64,000 nt of DNA from Mesorhizobium amorphae CCNWGS0123 (GTDB taxonomy: Bacteria; Pseudomonadota; Alphaproteobacteria; Rhizobiales; Rhizobiaceae). Under the pieces are notes generated by a model, which had not been told where the DNA came from, did not search any database, and saw only the letters and a list, made by a program, of their open reading frames with translations. Positions 58,512 to 64,000 of this stretch are shown piece by piece. Position numbers and translations under genes: made by a program. The stretch's first letter is position 1. Each line of letters starts with the position of its first letter. The DNA lies in contig NZ_CP015318.1 of the NCBI RefSeq assembly GCF_001686985.1, positions 370,001-434,000 on the forward strand, read 5' to 3'.

Positions 58512-59042
58512 TCAGCCGCGGGCAAAGGCCGTGTTCAGCAAGCTGATCTGGTCGGAAACCGGATTGGCGCGGCGAACCGCCGGCGGCGCATCGGTGAAGG
58601 CGTTGCCGTAGATCTCCTCGTCCATGCGTCGCACCAGCGCCTGCAGGCGCAGCGAGCGGGTGACGAGGTCGAGAAAATCCGCCGGCAATTCGGCCCAGCC
58701 GATCGCTTCGTCATGCGCGGAAGCGGTGTCGAGACGCACCTTGGACTTTTCGGACGCGACCTGGTCGCGGGTCATCTCGCCGGAATTGGCCGCCCGCTGC
58801 AGAAGCAGCCAGGAAGCGACCTGCATCAGCCTGGTGGTCAGCCGCATCGATTCGGCCGCATAAAGGGTCGCAGCCGTCCTCGACAGCTTCTTGGCCTCGG
58901 CGCGGCCCTTGCCGTCGAGATACTCGGCTGCCTGCTCGACCAGGCCCATGCCCTCCTGGTAGAGTGGCTTGAAGGACTGGGAGAAAACCCGGCGCTCCGC
59001 CAATTTGATGGTTTTCGCGCTCCCCATGGAAGGCTCGTTCAT
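58512..59042 (-). CDS. DUF1465 family protein, function unknown
   Basis: 176 residues, mostly helical, restricted to alphaproteobacteria. Features: LAERRVFSQSFKPLYQEGM, LVEQAAEYLDGKGR, YAAESMRLTTRLMQVASWLL, WAELPADFLDLVTRSLRL. No signal peptide. An in-frame Met at residue 6 (MGSAKT) is an alternative start. A CtrA-type box lies 116 bp upstream. A hairpin CCGCGGCT-GAAA-AGCCGCGG (minus strand, 58521-58502) overlaps the stop codon. Confidence 0.88.
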   Translation of the reverse strand: MNEPSMGSAKTIKLAERRVFSQSFKPLYQEGMGLVEQAAEYLDGKGRAEAKKLSRTAATLYAAESMRLTTRLMQVASWLLLQRAANSGEMTRDQVASEKSKVRLDTASAHDEAIGWAELPADFLDLVTRSLRLQALVRRMDEEIYGNAFTDAPPAVRRANPVSDQISLLNTAFARG

Positions 59043-59157
59043 CGCTACGCCCCTGCACTGCCGCCAGCCGATTCGGCATCGTATGCCGTCACGCCCTGAA
59101 CCCTAAATGACTGAGGCTTGAAAATGCGCTTCGCCGCCGGTGAAGGCAAGCACATGT

Positions 59158-59172
59158 TTAACGAAGGGTTAA
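59158..59172 (+). promoter_or_regulatory. CtrA-type box upstream of the DUF1465 gene
   Basis: TTAA-CGAAGGG-TTAA followed by C: an exact TTAA-N7-TTAAC match. It is 116 bp upstream of the DUF1465 start and 36 bp beyond the terminator of the candidate small RNA. Confidence 0.6.
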
Positions 59173-59207
59173 CGGCGGAGTCGGCCTGGCCAAAGCGGGT
59201 CGCGGAC

Positions 59208-59305
59208 AAAAAAAGAGCCGCGGATAAGGCGGCTCTCAGAAGTTTAACAGGGAGGCGTCAAACAAAGTGGCTCCAACCACTCGGTAAGAATCCAGATCAC
59301 TGGAT
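59208..59305 (-). ncRNA. Candidate trans-acting small RNA (EcpR1-like, about 98 nt)
   Basis: On the minus strand three hairpins follow one another: ATCCAG-TGAT-CTGGAT (59305-59290), AGTGG-ttggag-CCACT (about 59282-59267), then an intrinsic terminator AGAGCCGC-7 nt-GCGGCTCT with a run of seven T (59236-59208). Between stems 2 and 3 lies CGCCTCCC, an anti-Shine-Dalgarno-like stretch. A TACTAT -10 (59315-59310) and an exact CtrA box centred about -34 precede it. Length and three-stem layout recall EcpR1, a conserved rhizobial cell-cycle sRNA; identity is inferred, not proven. The remaining 59043-59576 gap has no supported gene. Confidence 0.65.
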
Positions 59306-59329
59306 GCGCATAGTAAACGCCCGTAAAGC

Positions 59330-59344
59330 TTAATGAACCCTTAA
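59330..59344 (-). promoter_or_regulatory. CtrA-type box and promoter of the candidate small RNA
   Basis: Minus strand TTAA-GGGTTCA-TTAA; read on plus it is TTAA-TGAACCC-TTAAC, the full consensus. With the -10-like TACTAT 14 nt downstream the box covers the -35 region, the usual position for CtrA activation. Confidence 0.65.
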
Positions 59345-59576
59345 CGACGCCGAAAAAATTCTCATCGTGCCGCAAATCTGTACCGCTTCGGGACAGGGCG
59401 GGCATCGCGGCACCCGTGGACAAACGAGCCCGATCGGGGCGGCGTGCGCATCCTCGATACAAGCCGGTCTCCGTCCCGACATCGTTCCGAAACAGCCGCC
59501 ACGCTAAACGCCCGCTCGTCTGAACCGGGGCGGCCGCGCCGCCTGCAATCATCTGGAATATCCAAGGGAGAGACCC

Positions 59577-60128
59577 ATGGACTGGTACTCGATCGTCAAA
59601 TTCCTCCACATCGTCTCGGCCACCCTGTGGGTCGGCGGCGGTTTCGTACTGTTCCTGCTTGGCGTGCTTGCCGAGCGCGCCGGCAACATCGAAGACAAGC
59701 TGCAGGCGATGCGTGCCAGCGGGCAGCTGGGCGGCCGCTTTTTCGCGCCGATGTCGATGCTGACGCTCATCTTCGGGCTCATCATGTGCGGCTTCTGGAT
59801 CGGCTTCTCCGACCTGTGGATCCTGATCGGCCTTGCCGGCTACGCCACCACCTTCTCGATCGGCATGTTCATCTTCAAGCCGACCGCCGAGCGGATGGCC
59901 GGCATGATCGCCAAGGACGGCGTGACGCCGGCCGCCCTTGCCGTGGGCCAGCGCATGATGAGCGTGGCGCGCTTCGACTATGCGGTGATGCTGGTGATCG
60001 TCGCCGACATGGTTCTCAAGCCGACCGCGCACGACATCGCCGTCCTCGCCGGCATGGCGCTGGTCGTGGTGGCGGGCGCAACGCTCGCCTTCGGCGGCAG
60101 CCGCCGGCTCGTGGAGAGCGCTGCCTGA
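59577..60128 (+). CDS. DUF2269 family integral membrane protein
   Basis: 183 residues with four predicted helices: VKFLHIVSATLWVGGGFVLF, the PMSMLTLIFGLIMCGFWIG region, ILIGLAGYATTFSIGMFIF, and VLAGMALVVVAGATLAFG. His and Trp in the first helix (HIVSATLWVGG) are conserved in the family and resemble heme-ligand patterns of CopD/HemJ-like proteins. Function unknown. Ribosome binding site GGGAGAG. Confidence 0.85.
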   Translation: MDWYSIVKFLHIVSATLWVGGGFVLFLLGVLAERAGNIEDKLQAMRASGQLGGRFFAPMSMLTLIFGLIMCGFWIGFSDLWILIGLAGYATTFSIGMFIFKPTAERMAGMIAKDGVTPAALAVGQRMMSVARFDYAVMLVIVADMVLKPTAHDIAVLAGMALVVVAGATLAFGGSRRLVESAA

Positions 60129-60167
60129 AACCGGTGATGGGGCAGCCGCATGGCCGCCGCTCGCGAT

Positions 60168-60938
60168 CTAAAACAGGCCGGAGACCCCATCCCACAGAAG
60201 TTTGACCGCGACGACGGCCACGGTCGCGTAGGTGAACGGATAAAAGACCTCCGGCCGCATGCGCCGCACCAGCCAGGCGCCGGCGATGGTCGAGAGCGGC
60301 GCCAATGGCATCAGCACCGCCGATGCGGTCAAATTGGCGGTGTCGAACTGGCCGAGCGCGAAATAGGGGATCAGCTTCAGCGCATTGGTGGCGGCGAAGA
60401 AGATCGCCGCTGTGCCGGACAGCACCTTCGGATCGAGCCGGATCGGCAAGGCATAGACCTGGAAGGGCGGGCCGCCGACATGGGCGACGAAGCTGGTGAA
60501 GCCGGCGACGGTGCCCCAGACGGCAGCCGCCACGCGGTTGGGCGCTGCCGCGTGGTCGGATCCGTGACGAAACTGCAGATAGAGCCAGCGCAGCACGAAG
60601 ATCAGGGCGACCGCGCCAACGATCAGCCGCACCATCTCTTCAGTGACCAAAGCAGCCGTCAGCCAGCCGAGACCGATGCCGATCACCGCTCCCGGCATCA
60701 TGTCGACCAGCATCTTGCGGTCGTAGACGCCCCACCATGTCCAGACCGAAACGATGTCCATCAGGCACAGGATCGGCAGCAGGATGGCGGCGGCCTGTAC
60801 CGGCGGCATCGTCAGCGCCATCAGCGGCACGCCGACGAAGCCGACAGCCCCGCCAAAGCCGCCCTTCGAAAGGCCGACGAGAATGACCGCCGGAAGGGCG
60901 GCGGCATAGAACCACGGATCGGCGAGCAGACCTGACAT
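60168..60938 (-). CDS. TauE/SafE family sulfite exporter-like membrane protein
   Basis: 256 residues from 60938 (MSGLLADPWFY); the frame extends 51 codons upstream but that part is not hydrophobic in pattern. About eight helices, with the family repeat GLSKGGFGGAVGFVGVPLMAL and TSFVAHVGGPPFQVYALP. Probably exports sulfite, sulfoacetate or another small anion. No regulator or sulfonate genes adjoin. Confidence 0.9.
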   Translation of the reverse strand: MSGLLADPWFYAAALPAVILVGLSKGGFGGAVGFVGVPLMALTMPPVQAAAILLPILCLMDIVSVWTWWGVYDRKMLVDMMPGAVIGIGLGWLTAALVTEEMVRLIVGAVALIFVLRWLYLQFRHGSDHAAAPNRVAAAVWGTVAGFTSFVAHVGGPPFQVYALPIRLDPKVLSGTAAIFFAATNALKLIPYFALGQFDTANLTASAVLMPLAPLSTIAGAWLVRRMRPEVFYPFTYATVAVVAVKLLWDGVSGLF

Positions 60939-61129
60939 CGGTGAAGGAAGGCTGGAGGGGAAGACGGTGGCCCCTGCAATAGCCCAGAAACCTTCGCGCC
61001 GCGACAGCCAATATTGGAGGCAGCCGCTGCTGGCGATCAACTGTCCGTAACTCCGCTTCACGGATTTGCGGCATCTGGCCGGCCGATGCATAAGATGGTC
61101 CGCCAGCGCTATGTCAGGGCCATAGGGTT

Positions 61130-61594
61130 TTGAGATTGAACGAAATCATTATCCGCCGCGCGGAAGAAGCCGACCTTCCGGCCATCGTCGCCATGCTTGC
61201 GGACGATCCGCTTGGACGCGGCCGCGAGGACACCAGTGAGCCGCTTGCCAAGGCCTATCGCGATGCCTTTGCGACCGTCGGCGCGGATCCCAACCAGTTT
61301 CTCGCCGTGATGACCGATGGCGACCGCGTCATCGGCACGCTGCAGATCACCTACCTTGCCGGACTGTCGTTACAGGGTGCGTTGCGCGGCCAGATCGAAG
61401 CCGTCCGCATCGCCGACGACCGGCGCGGGGAAAGGCTGGGGCAATGCCTGCTGGAGTGGGCAATCGAAGAATGCCGCCGGCACGGCTGCAGGATCGTCCA
61501 GTTGACAACCAACAAGAGCCGCCTCGACGCGCATCGCTTCTATGACCGGTTTGGCTTCAAGGCCAGCCATATCGGCTACAAGCTCGAATTGTAG
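61130..61594 (+). CDS. GNAT family N-acetyltransferase
   Basis: 154 residues with a TTG start (MRLNEIIIRRAEEADLP); a TTG two codons later is possible. Acetyl-CoA-binding motif A near residue 88 (IRIADDRRGERLGQCLL; A-type R/QxxGxG/A as RRGERLGQ) and motif B (HRFYDRFGFK). Substrate unknown. It ends 1 bp from the convergent Lrp gene. Confidence 0.9.
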   Translation: MRLNEIIIRRAEEADLPAIVAMLADDPLGRGREDTSEPLAKAYRDAFATVGADPNQFLAVMTDGDRVIGTLQITYLAGLSLQGALRGQIEAVRIADDRRGERLGQCLLEWAIEECRRHGCRIVQLTTNKSRLDAHRFYDRFGFKASHIGYKLEL

Positions 61595-61595
61595 C

Positions 61596-62048
61596 TCAGC
61601 TTCGGGCGGGGGTATCGAGCGGCGGCGGGCGGCGCCTGATCGGCTGCGCCTTGATGATGGCCGTGCTCGTCTCCGCCTTGTCGGCGATGCGGTCGAGCAG
61701 GTGGTCCAATTCGCCGATCGAACGCACGAACAGCCGCGCGACAAAGCAGTCGTCGCCGGTCACCTTGTCGCATTCGCCGAACTCGGGAATCTCCTCGATC
61801 ATCTTCTGCACGATATGCAGCTTGCCCGGCAGCGGCCGGATGCGCACGATCGCCTGCAGCGAAAAGCCCAGCGCCTGTGGATCGATCTCGATGGTGAAGG
61901 CCCGGATGACGCCGCGCTCCTCGAGCCGCCGCAGCCGCTCCGAGACGCTCGGCGACGACAGCCCTATCTGCTGCGCCAAGTCCTTCAGCGAGGTCCGTGA
62001 ATCCCTCACCAGGATCTCGAGAAGTTTTTTGTCCTGCTCGTCCAGCAT
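61596..62048 (-). CDS. Lrp/AsnC family transcriptional regulator
   Basis: 150 residues. N-terminal HTH (LDEQDKKLLEILVRDSRTSL, then LAQQIGLSSPSVSERLRRLE) and a C-terminal RAM domain (ALGFSLQAIVRIRPLPG ... DCFVARLFVRSIGELD). Divergent from a DMT exporter with a perfect palindrome between, so it probably senses an amino acid-like effector and controls the exporter and itself. Confidence 0.95.
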   Translation of the reverse strand: MLDEQDKKLLEILVRDSRTSLKDLAQQIGLSSPSVSERLRRLEERGVIRAFTIEIDPQALGFSLQAIVRIRPLPGKLHIVQKMIEEIPEFGECDKVTGDDCFVARLFVRSIGELDHLLDRIADKAETSTAIIKAQPIRRRPPPLDTPARS

Positions 62049-62079
62049 TTTTACTTCCTGAGATAAAAAGCCGACGTCG

Positions 62080-62094
62080 CCTAATTAAATTAGG
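62080..62094. promoter_or_regulatory. Candidate Lrp-type operator
   Basis: CCTAATT-A-AATTAGG, a perfect 15-bp palindrome with 7-bp arms, in the 132-bp gap between the divergent Lrp and DMT genes, 32 bp from the Lrp start codon. Confidence 0.65.
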
Positions 62095-62180
62095 TAACTT
62101 ATCTACATGTCCCTTCCTATCTCATGGAACGAGCCGGCACAACATGGGATTGTCAAGCATCGATGATCCGGGAGAAAACT

Positions 62181-63086
62181 ATGGACAACACGGTGCGCGG
62201 CACGATCGAAATGACGGCCGCAATGGCGATCCTCGGCACGATCGGCTGGTTCGTCGTCATGTCGGGCCAGCCGATCATGGACGTGGTGTTCTGGCGTTGC
62301 GCCTTTGGCGCCGTGACGCTGTTGGTCATTTGCGCGGCACTTGGCTTGCTGCGCGGCAGGCTGACGCTTCGCATCGTGGCGATCGCCGCCCTCGGCGGCG
62401 CGGCCATCGTCATCAACTGGCTCTTGCTGTTCAGCGCCTTTTCGCGCGCCTCGATCTCGATCGCAACCGCTGTCTACAACACCCAGCCCTTCATGCTGGT
62501 CGGCTTCGGCGCGCTGTTCTTCGGCGAGCGGCTGACCCTGACCAAGCTGACCTGGCTTGGCATTGCCTTCGCCGGCATGCTGCTGATCGCGCAGGCCACG
62601 CCCGACGCCGGCGATGTCGGCACCGACTATTTTACCGGCATCGCGATGGCGCTGGGGGCGGCCTTCTTCTGGGCCGTCGCCGCCATCGTCACCAAGAAGC
62701 TCAACGGCACGCCGCCGCACCTGATAGCGCTGATCCAGGTCTGCGTCGGCGTTGTTATGCTGGCGCCCTTTGCCAATCTTTCCGACCTTCCCACCGACGC
62801 TTGGAGCTGGACCATGCTGGCGACGCTCGGCATCGTCCACACCGGCCTGATGTACATGTTGATGTATGGCGCCATCCAGAAGCTGCCGACGCATCTGCAG
62901 GGATCGCTGTCCTTCATCTATCCCGTCGTGGCGATCCTGGTTGATGTCGTCGCCTTCGGCCATCGGCTGCATCCCGCCCAGATCATCGGCGCCGCTGCCA
63001 TCCTGATCGCCGCCGCCGGCATGAATCTCGGCTGGTCGCTGTGGCGATCGAAGCCGCCGGTCGAAAGCCCTCAAGCCGTCAAATGA
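62181..63086 (+). CDS. DMT superfamily (EamA) transporter
   Basis: 301 residues from 62181 (MDNTVRGTIEM), with a GGAGAAAA site; ten predicted helices in two EamA repeats (AMAILGTIGWFVVMSG and IAMALGAAFFWAVAAIV). Likely a metabolite or amino acid exporter. Controlled by the divergent Lrp regulator by inference. Confidence 0.93.
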   Translation: MDNTVRGTIEMTAAMAILGTIGWFVVMSGQPIMDVVFWRCAFGAVTLLVICAALGLLRGRLTLRIVAIAALGGAAIVINWLLLFSAFSRASISIATAVYNTQPFMLVGFGALFFGERLTLTKLTWLGIAFAGMLLIAQATPDAGDVGTDYFTGIAMALGAAFFWAVAAIVTKKLNGTPPHLIALIQVCVGVVMLAPFANLSDLPTDAWSWTMLATLGIVHTGLMYMLMYGAIQKLPTHLQGSLSFIYPVVAILVDVVAFGHRLHPAQIIGAAAILIAAAGMNLGWSLWRSKPPVESPQAVK

Positions 63087-63229
63087 GCCTCCGGTCGGCC
63101 CTCCGCCAACGCTCGTAGACCAAGGCCACCGCAATGATCCCCGCCCGCCTGTTCAAGGCGGGCGCTTTGCTCTATGCCGCAATGCAACCATCTTCGCCCC
63201 GCATAGGCGAAAACCGGGATCGAAAGCCA

Positions 63230-63877
63230 ATGAACGACGCCACACCGCCCAACCGCTGCCGCATCGTGCTGATCGCGCCGAAAGACGCGCCGGCCGAGCG
63301 CATTGCGGCGGCCTTCGAAGGCGGCGACGTCGCCTCGCTGATCCTGCCCGAAAACGGCATGGACGAGGCCTCCTTCCAGGCCTTCGCCGAACAGATCGTA
63401 CCAGCCGCACAGGCCGCCGGCATCGCCGTCGTCATCGCCGGCGACAGCCGCATCGCGGGCCGCGTGCAGGCCGACGGCATCCATGTCGAGGTCTCCAAGG
63501 GCGAGCTCGCCGAGACCATCGAACATTTTCAGGGGAAAATGATGGTCGGCGCCGGCGGCGCCAAGACCCGCGACGATGCGCTGGAACTCGGTGAAGCCAG
63601 GCCCGACTACATCTTCTTCGGCCGCTTCGGCTACGACAACAAGCCGGAGCCGCATCCGCGCAATCTGTCGCTCGGGCAATGGTGGGCGGATATGATCCAG
63701 ATTCCCTGCATCGTCATGGCCGGCTCCGAGATCGCTTCCGTCGAAACCGTGGCCGCCACGGGTGCCGAGTTCGTGGCGCTGTCCAGCGCCGTTTTTGCCG
63801 ACGGCATCGACCCGAAGACGGCGGTCGCCACCGCCAATGCGATGCTCGACGAAACCGCGCCGCGTTTCGAGGACTGA
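63230..63877 (+). CDS. Thiamine phosphate synthase-like protein
   Basis: 215 residues from 63230 (MNDATPPNRC). TIM-barrel ThiE fold: LIAPKDAPAERIAAAFEGGD, VVIAGDSRIAGRVQADGIHV, VGAGGAKTRDDALELGEA and PCIVMAGSEIASVETV. The canonical ThiE phosphate-binding motif (GPxFPTxTK) is replaced by FFGRFGYDNKPEPHPRN, so activity as thiamine phosphate synthase is doubtful. It is not linked to thiBPQ or a TPP riboswitch. Confidence 0.75.
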   Translation: MNDATPPNRCRIVLIAPKDAPAERIAAAFEGGDVASLILPENGMDEASFQAFAEQIVPAAQAAGIAVVIAGDSRIAGRVQADGIHVEVSKGELAETIEHFQGKMMVGAGGAKTRDDALELGEARPDYIFFGRFGYDNKPEPHPRNLSLGQWWADMIQIPCIVMAGSEIASVETVAATGAEFVALSSAVFADGIDPKTAVATANAMLDETAPRFED

Positions 63878-63878
63878 C

Positions 63879-64000
63879 GTGCGCTGGCCGCGGTTTCCTC
63901 ACCTGGCTCTGCTCGTGGCCGTTGCGGCCCAGCCCGCCTCTGCCGCGCAGACCGTTCCGCTGCCGCAGCCCAAGCCGGATGCAGGCGCGCATGCCGACAA
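63879..64000 (+). CDS. N-terminus of an exported protein, truncated by the window end
   Basis: GTG start one base after the previous stop; about 40 residues visible. MRWPRFPHLALLVAVAAQPA is a signal peptide with probable cleavage after ASA, then a Pro-rich start (TVPLPQPKPDAG). Tight coupling to the ThiE-like gene suggests one operon. Identity cannot be told from this fragment. Confidence 0.65.
   Translation, partial: MRWPRFPHLALLVAVAAQPASAAQTVPLPQPKPDAGAHAD

Noticed and set aside
59118..59333. Small plus-strand frame of 71 codons
   Set aside because: It covers the CtrA box, the small RNA terminator and hairpins, has Lys/Arg-rich random composition and no good ribosome binding site.

Overview
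The window is high-GC chromosomal DNA from an alphaproteobacterium of the order Hyphomicrobiales (Rhizobiales). Gene content and order fit Mesorhizobium or a close relative: phaR next to phaAB, a SUV3-like helicase followed by an S4 protein, fdxA and carD, an RpoH2-type sigma factor, the block ruvCAB / ybgC / tolQRAB-pal-cpoB / tilS / ftsH / glmM, and two Omp25/31-like barrels. The species call is inference. About 60 genes are supported. I see no rRNA, tRNA, insertion sequence, prophage or CRISPR array, so this is mostly core chromosome with a few small accessory insertions.

Layout. 1-7.2 kb: the start of an RND efflux permease with its adaptor, a coniferyl-aldehyde-type dehydrogenase, a patatin phospholipase, and two divergent citrate-synthase-like genes, one with an N-terminal DNA-binding domain. 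7.2-12.2 kb: phaR and phaAB of polyhydroxybutyrate metabolism, then a flavin monooxygenase divergent from a TetR regulator. 12.2-18.2 kb: a 690-bp non-coding region packed with GANTC sites, then helicase, S4 protein, fdxA and carD. 18.2-23.2 kb: a polar amino acid ABC importer, rpoH2 and a secreted M48 protease. 23.5-29.6 kb: thiBPQ behind a TPP riboswitch, divergent from thiamine pyrophosphokinase and an ABC-F protein. 29.7-41.1 kb: a homocysteine methyltransferase, a ccdA antitoxin with a wrecked ccdB, purA, serC-serA behind a serC-type RNA leader, two outer-membrane barrels and glmM. 41.5-58.4 kb: a secreted Cys-module repeat protein, then ftsH, tilS, cpoB, pal, tolBARQ, ybgC, a GH5 enzyme, a metallophosphoesterase, and ruvBA-vapCB-ruvC. 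58.5-64 kb: a DUF1465 gene, a candidate small RNA, and a set of small membrane, transport and regulatory genes.

Two themes link the regions. First, cell-cycle signals recur. There are four exact TTAA-N7-TTAA(C) CtrA-type boxes, one before each omp gene and two flanking a three-hairpin small RNA candidate that resembles EcpR1. There is also a cluster of nine GANTC (CcrM) sites in 300 bp upstream of the helicase. Second, stress and metabolite control is visible in the sequence: an EcfG-type promoter before rpoH2, a sigma-32-like promoter before ftsH, the TPP riboswitch, the serC leader, PhaR-like dyads, and palindromic operators for the TetR, Lrp and VapB systems.

The ruv-ybgC-tol-pal-cpoB-tilS-ftsH-glmM block is interrupted at three points: by vapBC, by the GH5/metallophosphoesterase pair, and by the Cys-module repeat gene with a nearby RIME-like palindrome. 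The Cys-module protein and the CtrA-linked small RNA locus are the least explained and most attractive items.
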